Under the pieces are notes generated by a model. That model made no database searches. It saw only the letters and a list, made by a program, of their open reading frames with translations, and had not been told where the DNA came from. A DNA stretch of 64,000 bases, taken from positions 372,001 through 436,000 of the forward strand of contig NZ_JACHFL010000001.1 in NCBI RefSeq assembly GCF_014201875.1, written 5' to 3'. This stretch comes from Deinococcus humi. GTDB taxonomy: Bacteria > Deinococcota > Deinococci > Deinococcales > Deinococcaceae. The translations under genes were made by a program, and so were the position numbers. Below, piece by piece: positions 25,401 to 31,318 of the stretch; within the stretch, counting starts at the first letter, position 1, and each line of letters opens with the position of its first letter.

Positions 25401-26567
25401 CGCTGTCAACAGGCCCACGGCTACCGTCGTCACGCCGATGGCGATGCCCAGAGGGCCGAACGCTGCCGCCGCGCTGCCGATGGCAGAACCAAACATGTTG
25501 GCTTGTCCCGCCGCCGCGCCCAGCGCCCCACCCATCTGCCCGATGATCGGGAAGCCCATGCGGAGGGCATTGAAGATGTTGCCGCTCAGCCCGCCCGCGT
25601 TGATGCCACCTGCAATGGTGTTTGCTTCACGGCCCAGACGGGCAAGTTCACGGTTGACTTGCCCCAGTTGGGTAGTCGTGAGCTGCCCGGAGGCCACAAG
25701 CGCCTGTAGGCGGGCTTGAAGCGTGGTGCTGGCTGTGGTGTAGGTGGCAATGGCCGCCTGAAACTGCTGGGAGTTGCGCGAGACGCCCGCCGTTGCAGTG
25801 TCGAATGCTGTCCGCATGGCCGCCGCGTCCGTCCTGATCTTCTGGAAGGCGTCGGTATTGATGCTTCGCAGGGACGTGGTGAGGCGAGTCAGGCCCGCGT
25901 CAAGCGCCCGGAAGTCTGCCGTCCCAGCCTGTGCGCCGCTGGCCGCCGTGCGGAGCTGGGCTTGCAGGCTGCTCAGGCTTGCGCCGAACGCCGCCGCGTC
26001 AATCTCGCCGCGCTTCCACTGGTTGTTCAGGGCTTGCAGATCGTTCAGAAGCTGACGGTTGGCCGCCGAAATGCCGCCCTGCCCGCCTGCCCCGCCGCCG
26101 CCCGGCCCGCCACTGTTGCCCAGCGCCCGCAGTTGCGCGATGAGGCTTTGAAGGGCCGTGATCTGGGCATTGATGTTCGTGTACACCGCTTGCAGCGCCG
26201 TGGTGTTCACCGTCAGGACGTACTGAGTGCGCCCAGTCAGGCCGGACAGCAGCGCTTTCAAGGTGTTAATGTCATTGGCCGCCGACTGGACGCCGTTCAC
26301 CTTTAGGTTGACGGTCACGGTGCTGATTCGCAGGTTCCTGAGTTCAGTGGTGGCCGTCGCCATATCCAGCTTGACTTTGAGCTGAATGTCCTGTCGCTGA
26401 AGTTGCGCGATGCTGCGCTGCAAGGTGGCTTTGCTGGCCGTCTCGTCAATCACCAGGGCCAGCTTGAGGGGCTGTTTGCCGACTTCCGCCCTCGCCTGTG
26501 CCAGCTTCTGATCCAGGAGGGTGCGGTTGCCGTCAATATCGAAAACCAAGCGGCCTAGTGTCGTCAT
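19461..26567 (-). CDS. Tail tape-measure protein with embedded peptidase-like region, 2368 aa
   Basis: The very long helical protein sets tail length. Residues about 370-700 match TP901-type tape measures (GMSLEETVAVLGLMADRGIR, DAGTSVRVMLQRL). An N-terminal part repeats coiled coils with Gly linkers. At about 820-960 sits an NlpC/P60- or CHAP-like region: NFCAKWVRL (probable catalytic Cys, about 848), an EF-hand-like DSNADGKVEATD loop (about 877), LKPGDVVFY and NHTGVYIGKKDG (probable His, about 922). Such domains cut cell wall during DNA entry. Long coiled coils (1030-1450) and a hydrophobic C-terminal part follow. The start ATG after GGAGGCGAT was chosen over one six codons upstream. Confidence 0.93.
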   Translation of the reverse strand: MTTLGRLVFDIDGNRTLLDQKLAQARAEVGKQPLKLALVIDETASKATLQRSIAQLQRQDIQLKVKLDMATATTELRNLRISTVTVNLKVNGVQSAANDINTLKALLSGLTGRTQYVLTVNTTALQAVYTNINAQITALQSLIAQLRALGNSGGPGGGGAGGQGGISAANRQLLNDLQALNNQWKRGEIDAAAFGASLSSLQAQLRTAASGAQAGTADFRALDAGLTRLTTSLRSINTDAFQKIRTDAAAMRTAFDTATAGVSRNSQQFQAAIATYTTASTTLQARLQALVASGQLTTTQLGQVNRELARLGREANTIAGGINAGGLSGNIFNALRMGFPIIGQMGGALGAAAGQANMFGSAIGSAAAAFGPLGIAIGVTTVAVGLLTAGIMSAVNEYGKFEAQMQGVKAVSDATGETFKGLKDQAKSLALEFGLNVNQIGQVQEELFKAGRGVEDVMGGAAKAVTVLMRATGSDLNNAVLIAGAAMNTFNIQGANMMRVADAIANGANKTALDVNTMGVSLQQVGNVASNAGMSLEETVAVLGLMADRGIRGSDAGTSVRVMLQRLTSSMPVVIEALDKYNIKVFDGTGAQRDMVTVLGEVISQMDKMTEEDRAAFLYKVAGTDAQRVLTASYKAGTSSIADYIAKMDDRGRAERDAKTRMEGLQGAQAKLNTTFQIFKDTIGEVFAPAITTLVEAATSGVSALIDLFKMLDNLDKRSAEVEKTALGKELETLQKQLAAEKGEMTRLQSTADAQKRFSGSVSAPIQTRLENQAEKVAGLEAQVKVLELQVRTESIKNGTFVGPVLPGQDDGASGLALTASGADALGAMVVEASKGKLGDVTADSIVNFCAKWVRLTLDKAAPEAEAKINALFQTDSNADGKVEATDAARNLLKAGFAQRYNPKDLKPGDVVFYTEGGQNHTGVYIGKKDGVDMVRGNNRVTYEANGGKFDKYGNAISPGINPVGDVAINKLGTPNWIVRPGDMLPALGVNPPKDKPVKPQGQEDGIFTADQVIKAQQLVAALGKAEKALKDKPGDVWLTKVLGKATADMKAFGDASDGNAAALAAVQKGLGGVKRGADDYIATQADLKKYGDDALKLIKEQERAAKSGNAEAIRVAKANMDTWQGENKAKAAVVQIEQAAYQSRKAAATQAEQDAKKQEAREKELQQLSTQIAADAAAGREREARRGLDTLKQSQAERLELAQDDAAKRQAIITQTGPQIIAAEETINRRVREQAVRAAQQTANERKKVEGADTAAIEQARRTAVAEAYRVEKQANEAARAEQNKAERGAARTVAQEQKQLAQELAGLKIDAAKSTSARLKSIADEDVRAHEGDLKKQLALTKLYSQQEFDRQEKIARATRNLAYQDAAGKPNEQALREKAQAQYLETVENARTARLNTMRTATEAAKKGQEEFNQALADGVKAGNEALGTLDKLNLGGRDLATTAQAASSTRAQYDTLYNRIVILRDELAEPGVADAWAQSIEDMGKTGALSAIQVQTLLSILKDLNGARDVQLLDNLQGRGVKNTARFDDPSQGTLAPGEADRLLEAMMGIDPEELGSILADLVAKGFGDSDLARLIRGHIVDMNFEDLAQMVTDQGGPRFQTDNELRGIGVATDTTIESFFNLEEAIQNAGKMTRDELGEMIRLSRLGADEALKLWDAWNSANPVDLGKQLEGIMTAQSLMDRLEAASDPVQIQAITGEIAEFLASDMGKMLPDGVRQGLTDGVEGAKEYAGILTGITADAITDGWERASKAGGPVENVFQDYAAQIMGGAFDLSDSETLRGLNEGLEDAYQKGKLTASQLDTLKVIIDSINNAPLLITGKDSGTAGLENTIGAITSKIDEAHASYESGASDADAYNAALIEQEAALLRLLVNLERLGPAGAAGAASVRLLLDATTASIDPTKRLADEVGTLAQEKAADLAQSAIKLSQGLREGTVTQQEFNASALDMLPLLDRLGVSLADGSEEGDKAAATIRAIARDLRDMGAATAEAQSKLDKLGEGFQKLSTGLSSVFKAFGADGAGAIVDGLGSIVAAASKVPGELDKVRDSWAAFKKGPDAGSLGTLLGSLGGVVGIAGAVIGAVGSIGDALLKNNPAVKAQVKAWLELADAERAAMGQRMVGGRNGFLNPFYDALKADSEALTTKANAGFWQRLGWSLFGGAPETLGKEASESLQKASAIFNEFGADLFSNLSNVLLDAVNKNDFSGVNDALKLQLDKFVQRAVIDALIAKSNLGPLIKELAETSAAGGDITDVVGRINAEENRIVGQVQAVAPSLPGVGAGAATGANGAPGGALFGAGPGAQLGIPRFEISLPEIALRGLSDFTSLAVPEFRAGTSELRLAVAEWRAFMTGQRGGPPPLSGLGGLT

Positions 26568-26593
26568 ATCGCCTCCACGGGGCAAAAGAAAAG

Positions 26594-26632
26594 CCCCGCT
26601 CTAGGCGGGGGCGGGTGTTCTCAGATTTTGAG
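26594..26632 (-). repeat. Hairpin and CTCAGATTTTGAG motif before the tape-measure gene
   Basis: CCCCGC (26594-26599) pairs with GCGGGG (26605-26610). On the minus strand it is followed by CTTTTCTTTT and the ribosome-binding site. CTCAGATTTTGAG at 26620-26632 is a 13-bp version of a palindrome recurring in the prophage. The hairpin with its T-tract could attenuate transcription before the largest gene. Confidence 0.55.
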
Positions 26633-26635
26633 GGG

Positions 26636-26968
26636 CTAGGTGTACTTGCTCATGTACAGGCTCCGGTAATGGATCAGGCAGAACAGCCACACCAGCGGAA
26701 GGCCGATAAAACTTGTGCTGATGCCAATGGCGATGGCCGCGACAAACCAGACAATGCCCCAGATAATTTCACCGATCACCAGGAAGCCCAGCCCTGTCAC
26801 CAGCGCATTCAGCCAGAACCCAGACCAGTACCACGGCGCGTTCTGCTTGTTCTGTTGCTGCTGGACAGTGACGCGGGCCTGAGCGCGGTAGGTTTCTTCT
26901 TCCATGATCCGCTGTCGATCTGTCTCAGTCAGCAGCGGGGCGGGCTTCTCCGGGCTGGGTTGTGTCAT
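26636..26968 (-). CDS. Two-to-three-pass membrane protein, possible moron, 110 aa
   Basis: It begins MTQPSPEKPAPLLTETDRQR, then has a charged Gln-rich region and two to three hydrophobic segments from residue about 52 (FWLNALVTGLGFLVIGEIIW, VAAIAIGISTSFIGLPLVWLF). TATGCT lies 7 nt before the ATG, so the gene may be transcribed by itself as a leaderless message. This placement in the late operon, with its own promoter, suggests a lysogen-expressed membrane protein, for example superinfection exclusion. This is inference. Confidence 0.65.
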   Translation of the reverse strand: MTQPSPEKPAPLLTETDRQRIMEEETYRAQARVTVQQQQNKQNAPWYWSGFWLNALVTGLGFLVIGEIIWGIVWFVAAIAIGISTSFIGLPLVWLFCLIHYRSLYMSKYT

Positions 26969-26975
26969 GCCCCGC

Positions 26976-26981
26976 AGCATA
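26976..26981 (-). promoter_or_regulatory. Possible leaderless -10 box (TATGCT)
   Basis: On the minus strand TATGCT stands 7 nt upstream of the ATG at 26968. No good -35 is seen. It is the same arrangement as the TATAAT before 14459. Confidence 0.45.
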
Positions 26982-27028
26982 AACCGCCCCGGCGCTCGGC
27001 AGGGGCGGAAGTGGGGGAGGGTTGGGGG

Positions 27029-27247
27029 CTACGGACGGTTGAGTGCGACAACAAGTTGCTCAATATCGCGCACCTGATAGAACGTGTGAGGACTGCCATT
27101 ATCAAGGCGCAGGGTGTAAATCGGTTTTCCATCGCGCTTCAGAACCATCGTCGTTATTGAGCGCTGCTCCGTCCATTGTAGATAAGAACCATCATGAGTC
27201 TCAAAAGACTCAACAGCAACTTTTTTGCTCAGTTCATAGGCGCTCAT
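27029..27247 (-). CDS. Hypothetical protein, 72 aa
   Basis: The protein MSAYELSKKVAVESFETHDG, then TMVLKRDGKPIYTLRLDNG looks like a small beta-sheet fold. The start is uncertain: this ATG has only a weak ribosome-binding site, and an in-frame ATG at 27313 would lie inside the upstream gene. The GC content is lower than that of neighbouring genes, suggesting recent acquisition. Function unknown. Confidence 0.55.
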   Translation of the reverse strand: MSAYELSKKVAVESFETHDGSYLQWTEQRSITTMVLKRDGKPIYTLRLDNGSPHTFYQVRDIEQLVVALNRP

Positions 27248-27281
27248 GGCTGGACCCAATTCCGGGACAAGTGGTTGCGCG

Positions 27282-27542
27282 TCATTTCTCCCCCATCCCA
27301 AAATCCCAGTCAATCAGCGAGAGATGTAGCGTGGGAATACCGTTCACCTCCACAACCTCGCAACCCGCATGGGGTGTACGCACGCCATTGATGAACAACT
27401 CGTATTCCACGCGGCGCGTGCCTTCTGAGCGCATGATGCGCGGCATGATCTGGACTGCCGCCTTTTTCTCAGGCCAATTGGCAGCATAGGAGGCGTAAGT
27501 GACAGTGGAGCCATCTGGCAGTTTCTCGCTGTGCTGACTCAC
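27282..27542 (-). CDS. Hypothetical protein, 86 aa
   Basis: The GTG start overlaps the upstream regulator's stop (GTGA) behind GGGGGAGAA. It reads MSQHSEKLPDGSTVTYASYA and then a beta-rich C-terminus (VEYELFINGVRTPHAGCEVVEV). It forms a two-gene unit with the helix-turn-helix gene, which is also how toxin-antitoxin or regulator-effector pairs are organised. I do not recognise a toxin fold. Confidence 0.6.
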   Translation of the reverse strand: MSQHSEKLPDGSTVTYASYAANWPEKKAAVQIMPRIMRSEGTRRVEYELFINGVRTPHAGCEVVEVNGIPTLHLSLIDWDFGMGEK

Positions 27543-27748
27543 TTCTCCCCCTTCCGCTGGATCACGATTTCAAGGCCCAGCGCGTCCAACAGGCGAGGCC
27601 ACAGGCTGCGCCGATCTATCAGATTGCTGCCCAGCGTGCGACTCACTGCCGTCTGATGGGAGCCGAGCAGGGCAGCCAAGTCCTTCTGTGTCAGCCCCTT
27701 CTCCTTCATGGCGGCGTCTGCCGCGCCTCTGGCGTCTGGGAGGTTCAT
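27539..27748 (-). CDS. Small XRE/HTH regulator, 69 aa
   Basis: GLTQKDLAALLGSHQTAVSR is a canonical helix-turn-helix, followed by DRRSLWPRLLDALGLEIVIQ. It resembles HigA-like antitoxins and small phage regulators. TACACT (minus strand, 27755-27760) lies 6 nt before the ATG, giving a leaderless transcript. It diverges from the plus-strand moron pair and shares the intergenic region with it, so it may control both. Confidence 0.78.
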   Translation of the reverse strand: MNLPDARGAADAAMKEKGLTQKDLAALLGSHQTAVSRTLGSNLIDRRSLWPRLLDALGLEIVIQRKGEK

Positions 27749-27754
27749 AGTCTT

Positions 27755-27760
27755 AGTGTA
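27755..27760 (-). promoter_or_regulatory. Leaderless -10 box of the small HTH gene
   Basis: TACACT on the minus strand lies 6 nt before the ATG at 27748. It faces the plus-strand promoter at 27778-27806, so the two would compete for the same region. No good -35 is visible. Confidence 0.55.
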
Positions 27761-27777
27761 CTACAGAGTTACGCATA

Positions 27778-27806
27778 TTGACAGATATAACAGACTAGGA
27801 TATATT
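27778..27806 (+). promoter_or_regulatory. Sigma-70-type promoter of the plus-strand moron pair
   Basis: TTGACA (27778-27783), a 17-nt AT-rich spacer and TATATT (27801-27806) form a near-consensus promoter in an otherwise GC-rich operon. The predicted start point near 27813 leaves a leader of about 70 nt. Confidence 0.82.
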
Positions 27807-27819
27807 TAGATCAGCAGAG

Positions 27820-27852
27820 AGGGCGGGTTTCCCGCGAAGAAAGCCCCGCCCT
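27820..27852 (+). promoter_or_regulatory. Leader with two mutually exclusive hairpins
   Basis: AGGGCGGG (27820-27827) can pair with CCCGCCCT (27845-27852). Alternatively GCGGG (27823-27827) can pair with CCCGC (27831-27835). The shared arm means only one stem forms at a time. The ribosome-binding site AGAGGTAA follows. This could be an attenuator or simply a stabilising 5' stem. Confidence 0.45.
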
Positions 27853-27881
27853 TCTGACTCTCCCCCCAAGAGGTAAGAATC

Positions 27882-28292
27882 ATGACCCAGCCTAGCACCC
27901 GCGCCACCGCCCGCACCTTCACCGCCCACCACATTGACCGTGAATGCGGCGTCGTGGTTCACGTTCAGGATTACGCCGTCACCATCGCCCGCACGGCACG
28001 CGGCCTGATTGCCACCGTGGACGGCGTTCAGGTGCCCGTGCTGGAAGCAGACCGCATCCTCCGCACCGCCGCCCGCGTGGAAGTCATGAGCGAAGTGCTG
28101 GAAGCCGCCCCCATCGGCAAGCCCGCCGCGTGCAACCTGCACAAAGAACTGGGCGCACTCGGCTACCGCTCGCACTACGCGCTGGCCGCCGAAGTGCTGG
28201 GCAAGCCCGTACCCTCGCTGGCCGCCCTGAGCGCAGAGGACGCTGCCACGGTTCGCCAGTACGCCTACGGGCAGCTTGGGCGGGTGGCATGA
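27882..28292 (+). CDS. Moron-like protein of unknown function, 136 aa
   Basis: It starts MTQPSTRATARTFTAHHIDR behind AGAGGTAAGAATC, in antisense orientation to the late operon and with its own strong promoter. The N-terminal half looks beta-rich (CGVVVHVQDYAVTIARTARG) and the C-terminal half helical (YRSHYALAAEVLGKPVPSLAAL). The codon use is as GC-rich as that of the prophage. It is probably expressed in lysogens. The family was not recognised. Confidence 0.72.
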   Translation: MTQPSTRATARTFTAHHIDRECGVVVHVQDYAVTIARTARGLIATVDGVQVPVLEADRILRTAARVEVMSEVLEAAPIGKPAACNLHKELGALGYRSHYALAAEVLGKPVPSLAALSAEDAATVRQYAYGQLGRVA

Positions 28293-28387
28293 AGCACCTG
28301 CGTTCTGATCCATTCGACGCTGCCCTGTTCCTCTGCGCCGTGCTGGCCGTGCTGCTGCTGGCGCGGGCGCTGGGGATGCTGCCCTGA
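28289..28387 (+). CDS. Mini-gene, 32-aa single-pass membrane peptide
   Basis: MKHLRSDPFDAALFLCAVLA, then VLLLARALGMLP, starts in a 4-nt ATGA overlap with the moron gene. One transmembrane helix fills the C-terminal two thirds. The coupling suggests that the two products act together, for example as a cytoplasmic factor with a membrane partner. A terminator follows directly. Confidence 0.65.
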   Translation: MKHLRSDPFDAALFLCAVLAVLLLARALGMLP

Positions 28388-28407
28388 CGCCCGCTGATGA
28401 GCCGCCC

Positions 28408-28430
28408 ACGCCCCCGTCACTGGGGGCGTT
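28408..28430 (+). terminator. Terminator after the moron pair
   Basis: ACGCCCCC-gtcact-GGGGGCGT followed by TCT on the plus strand. It lies at the 3' end of the convergent tail gene and separates the moron unit from antisense transcription of the late genes. Confidence 0.7.
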
Positions 28431-28905
28431 CTGCTGTGGCAATGATCCGCTGAGCAAACGGAAGGACAGACAGCCACACGTCATCCGGGCAGTCCCCACG
28501 CTCCCACCATTTGCAGATTGCCTCTGCCGTCTCCCGCGCCATGCCGGGAATCGGCTGGGAGGCGGGCACACTGTCCTCTGTGCCGTCCAGCAGGCCATAC
28601 GGGGCGTAAGCGAACAGCTCCCACGCCATGTCCCGCGCCAGGTTCGGCGCTTCCTTGACGCGGCGGCGCTGCGCCATCTTCTCGCAGTCCTCATCAGAGA
28701 ACTTGCTGAAGGCGTAGCGCAACTGGCTTTGATCCCGCATGTGTCTGACGAAGCCCCATTCCTCAATCAGCATCTGAACCTGCGCGTCTGTCAGATCACC
28801 CGACAGCAGCCTATCCACCATGCCCGGATACACCGAGGCGAACACGGCGAACACGCGGGCAGGCGTCAGGGCCAGCGGGTGCGCCTCCGCCTCAGCCTGC
28901 GTCAT
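28417..28905 (-). CDS. Tail assembly chaperone-like protein, 162 aa
   Basis: The gene starts at MTQAEAEAHPLALTPARVFA and overlaps the preceding gene by 14 nt. The pair upstream of the tape measure has the position of the lambda G/GT chaperones. The two frames are offset by +1 (or -2). The overlap (28892-28941) has no obvious slippery heptamer, so an independent start rather than a programmed frameshift seems likelier, though I cannot exclude one. Helix-rich. Confidence 0.68.
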   Translation of the reverse strand: MTQAEAEAHPLALTPARVFAVFASVYPGMVDRLLSGDLTDAQVQMLIEEWGFVRHMRDQSQLRYAFSKFSDEDCEKMAQRRRVKEAPNLARDMAWELFAYAPYGLLDGTEDSVPASQPIPGMARETAEAICKWWERGDCPDDVWLSVLPFAQRIIATAERPQ

Positions 28906-29215
28906 TGAGCTGAATCCCAGCCAGACGTGCGAGGTTCGCAAACACGCGGCCTATCGCCTCGTCACTCAGCATTTCGTCCAGCCACGCGGCGTCTACTTCC
29001 TTGTATTGCGGGTCCGGGCGGCGACGGTTCAGGACGCCCACGATGAACGGCGCGGCGCTGCCATCCTCGCCCAGTTCCTTCAGCAGTTCGGCGCGTTCCT
29101 TGCGGGTGAAGTCCTGATCCAGAAACTCCCTGTCCCCCACCTTGAACAGCCCACGCGGCTCATTCGTGACTTCCTGCCAGGTGTACTTCTTGCGTCTTGC
29201 AGGGGTTTCTGTCAC
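28892..29215 (-). CDS. Tail assembly chaperone (first of pair), 107 aa
   Basis: The GTG start directly follows the upstream stop (TAAGTG), with GGAGG 8 nt before. The protein MTETPARRKKYTWQEVTNEP, then FLDQDFTRKERAELLKELGE is a small helical protein located between the major tail protein and the tape measure, where chaperone genes lie in siphoviruses. The assignment is from position and size rather than from a motif. Confidence 0.66.
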   Translation of the reverse strand: MTETPARRKKYTWQEVTNEPRGLFKVGDREFLDQDFTRKERAELLKELGEDGSAAPFIVGVLNRRRPDPQYKEVDAAWLDEMLSDEAIGRVFANLARLAGIQLNDAG

Positions 29216-29434
29216 TTAAGTCGCCTCCATCTCAATGGTTTTCATGTAAAAGCCACGCTCAAGGCGCGGCACTCTGTATTTGATGCCGTCATGTGTCAGG
29301 CGGACGCGAGAGGAAAGCGGGGCGGTCACGAAAAATGGCCCACCCCGCAACACCCCGTCCTCCACCGTCGCGCCCCATACGGTGAGCGCGGGTGGCCCGC
29401 CCTTGCGGCGCGACAGGTGAAGTTCAGGGATCAT
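29216..29434 (-). CDS. Hypothetical protein, 72 aa
   Basis: A small beta-rich basic protein (MIPELHLSRRKGGPPALTVW, then SSRVRLTHDGIKYRVPRL). It begins 2 nt after the major tail protein stop. Not recognised. Confidence 0.62.
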   Translation of the reverse strand: MIPELHLSRRKGGPPALTVWGATVEDGVLRGGPFFVTAPLSSRVRLTHDGIKYRVPRLERGFYMKTIEMEAT

Positions 29435-29436
29435 GG

Positions 29437-29913
29437 TTAGGCGGCGGGGGCGTCGTAATGCAGTTTGCCCGTGCCCGTGCCCTTGAACGCGGTGTTGGCA
29501 ATCGCCCGTGCGCCGCTCATGGGATCAGGCTCAGACAGCACCACTTCGCCGCTGTACTTGGCCCCAGAGGCGCGGGTAATGCGTGCGCCAATGTTCGCGC
29601 CGCTGCCCGACTTCAGGGCGGTCTCGATGAGGGTGTTGACGGTGGCATTCTTTTCAGTGGCCGCCGTCGTGAAGCTGATTGTCCAGGCCACACCTGTCTT
29701 TGCGGCGTACTGGAACGCGCCGTCTGCGTCATCGGCGTAAGCGTCAAAGGTGGCGATGTTGCCTGCGGGTGTCAGCTTGACTTCGCCCAGGATTGGCACT
29801 TGTACCCAGACGAGTGCGCCAACGCCAGCGGGGCGGAACGCGACTTCCAGCTTATCGGTGGACGCGCTTTCGGGGGTGCTACCTTCGGCGGCAAATGCAG
29901 CAAATTCGGACAT
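29437..29913 (-). CDS. Major tail (tube) protein, 158 aa
   Basis: The tube subunit polymerises around the tape measure. It starts MSEFAAFAAEGSTPESASTD behind CAGGAGAGAAC. Beta-rich segments (VPILGEVKLTPAGNIATF, YSGEVVLSEPDPMSGARA, GKLHYDAPAA) suit a siphovirus tube fold. Its order, after the connector genes and before the chaperones and tape measure, supports the role. A hairpin (CCCGCG/CGCGGG, 29932-29949) sits just before its ribosome-binding site. Confidence 0.78.
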   Translation of the reverse strand: MSEFAAFAAEGSTPESASTDKLEVAFRPAGVGALVWVQVPILGEVKLTPAGNIATFDAYADDADGAFQYAAKTGVAWTISFTTAATEKNATVNTLIETALKSGSGANIGARITRASGAKYSGEVVLSEPDPMSGARAIANTAFKGTGTGKLHYDAPAA

Positions 29914-29957
29914 GTTCTCTCCTGTGAGAATCCCGCGCAGTCACGCGGGCGAGAGGG

Positions 29958-30170
29958 TTAAAGGTTGTGGGCCTTCGCGTAAGCATCAAGCGTCCGGTTT
30001 GCTTCCGCCTTGCTGCTGCCCGTAGTGGACAGCCGATGGCCGTTGACTTCCCGCGTTACCGTCACCATGCCGGATTCCTCCGGCTCAGCGGCGGGCGGGG
30101 CGGCGGGCACGGTTTCGGGTTCCGTCACAGGCTTCGCGGCGGGCTTAGGTGCAGTTCTCTTGCTCGGCAC
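29958..30170 (-). CDS. Ala/Pro-rich small protein, 70 aa
   Basis: GTG start after GGAGGCCACC. An N-terminal low-complexity stretch rich in Pro, Ala and Glu precedes a small beta-helix-like domain (MVTVTREVNGHRLSTTGSSK). It may be a minor virion component. Not recognised. Confidence 0.62.
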   Translation of the reverse strand: MPSKRTAPKPAAKPVTEPETVPAAPPAAEPEESGMVTVTREVNGHRLSTTGSSKAEANRTLDAYAKAHNL

Positions 30171-30180
30171 GGTGGCCTCC

Positions 30181-30588
30181 TTACTTCACGATCAGGGCGG
30201 ACAGCATCAGGGTTGCGTAATAGCCGCCGCCCTGCGCGTCTGCCATCGGTTCCGGGCGATTCTGCCGCTGCACACTGCCGGGCAGGTATTCCGTCACCCC
30301 GTCCAGATCGGTGTCAATCTCGTCCACGTTGTCCAGCAACTGCCTCAGAATCTCAGTCAGTTGAGCGCGGGCGGCGGGGGCCTGCTGAAGTGTGGAGGGC
30401 TTGGCGTACACCGTCACGCGGGGATAGACGCGCAAGGCATCGTGTCCCCGGTAGAACGGCGTGTCCACTCCCCCATCAGAAGCCCAAATCACCCCGTAGA
30501 GGGGCAGGCCACCTGGGGCCGCACCATCCCAGTACACATGCCCCGCGAGGGCCGGAAGGGCGTTGCAGTAGCCGTAGAGCGTACTCAC
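30181..30588 (-). CDS. Probable tail terminator/completion protein, 135 aa
   Basis: The GTG start overlaps the upstream stop by 4 nt. The sequence MSTLYGYCNALPALAGHVYW, then VDTPFYRGHDALRVYPRVTVYAK and LRQLLDNVDEIDTDLDGVTE has the size and place of a lambda gpU-like protein that caps the tail before head joining. The assignment rests mainly on gene order. Confidence 0.65.
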   Translation of the reverse strand: MSTLYGYCNALPALAGHVYWDGAAPGGLPLYGVIWASDGGVDTPFYRGHDALRVYPRVTVYAKPSTLQQAPAARAQLTEILRQLLDNVDEIDTDLDGVTEYLPGSVQRQNRPEPMADAQGGGYYATLMLSALIVK

Positions 30589-30944
30589 AGGCCCACCGCC
30601 CGCCGCGCCGCCTCGTGAATGTCAGGATCGTGCAGGGCTTTGGTGAGGTAATCGCGCCCGCCTTGACTCGGGGGCCGTTCGATCAGCTCCCGCGCTTCGG
30701 GGGGTGGGTTGTTCACCGCGCCCACGCTCACGCTCAGGCCAGGGCCGGGAATGGCCCCGATGCTGGCAGCGAGGCGTCCGCCCTGGATGGCCGGGTAGTC
30801 GCCGGGCTTGCTGCTGGGGTTGAGGTTGCCGGGGTGGCGGACACCTGCGCCGGGATGAGACAGCTTCTCTCTCAGTTCCAGCGCGGCGGCATAACCAGCA
30901 CGTCTCAGGGCGGCCATGATGACTTGATCTGCTGCGTCTGCCAT
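30585..30944 (-). CDS. HK97 gp10-like head-tail protein, 119 aa
   Basis: The start MADAADQVIMAALRRAGYAA follows GGAGGTGAC and lies 1 nt after the upstream stop. The central RHPGNLNPSSKPGDYPAIQG, then GRLAASIG is the pattern common in HK97 gp10-like proteins (a Gly/Pro loop, then 'G.L..SI'). The product acts in tail joining. Confidence 0.72.
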   Translation of the reverse strand: MADAADQVIMAALRRAGYAAALELREKLSHPGAGVRHPGNLNPSSKPGDYPAIQGGRLAASIGAIPGPGLSVSVGAVNNPPPEARELIERPPSQGGRDYLTKALHDPDIHEAARRAVGL

Positions 30945-30945
30945 G

Positions 30946-31317
30946 TCACCTCCCCGTGGGGCTGCCCAGCCACAGTTCGTAAATCTGATGCTGGCCCCCG
31001 ATCTCACGCGGCGGCCCCTGCTTGATGAGCGGCCTCGCTGAACCGTTCACGCGGATGATGATTTCCCCGCCCTCAGCATCAGGCCACGGGAACCACGCCG
31101 TAAAGCAGCGCGATACCGGAAGGCTGCCCACAACCCCGTTAACGATCTCGGCAGTCTTGGAACGCAGCGTTTGGTCCTGATCGCTTGCAGGCTGAGTCAC
31201 CAGCACGTTCACCGTGGCCCCTCCCCCCATCGGCAACCCCGTGTTGGGATCAAGGGGCGCGGGCGTCAGGCGTTCCACGGTGAGGGTGTCCTTCATCAGC
31301 CGGGGGTTGAGGTGCAT
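30946..31317 (-). CDS. Head closure (stopper)-like protein, 123 aa
   Basis: MHLNPRLMKDTLTVERLTPA with a beta-barrel-like remainder (ATVNVLVTQPASDQ, FTAWFPWPDAEGGEIII, IYELWLGSPTGR) fits the stopper family that follows the head-tail adaptor. It starts 1 nt after the adaptor gene stop. Confidence 0.68.
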   Translation of the reverse strand: MHLNPRLMKDTLTVERLTPAPLDPNTGLPMGGGATVNVLVTQPASDQDQTLRSKTAEIVNGVVGSLPVSRCFTAWFPWPDAEGGEIIIRVNGSARPLIKQGPPREIGGQHQIYELWLGSPTGR

Positions 31318-31318
31318 G

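Noticed and set aside
27795..28766. Minus-strand open frame of 323 codons across the moron cassette
   Set aside because: It would overlap both the tail chaperone and the well-supported plus-strand pair and has no recognisable sequence pattern.
28892..28941. Programmed frameshift between the tail chaperone genes
   Set aside because: No slippery heptamer is visible in the overlap and the second gene has its own start, so it is not annotated as a frameshifted gene.
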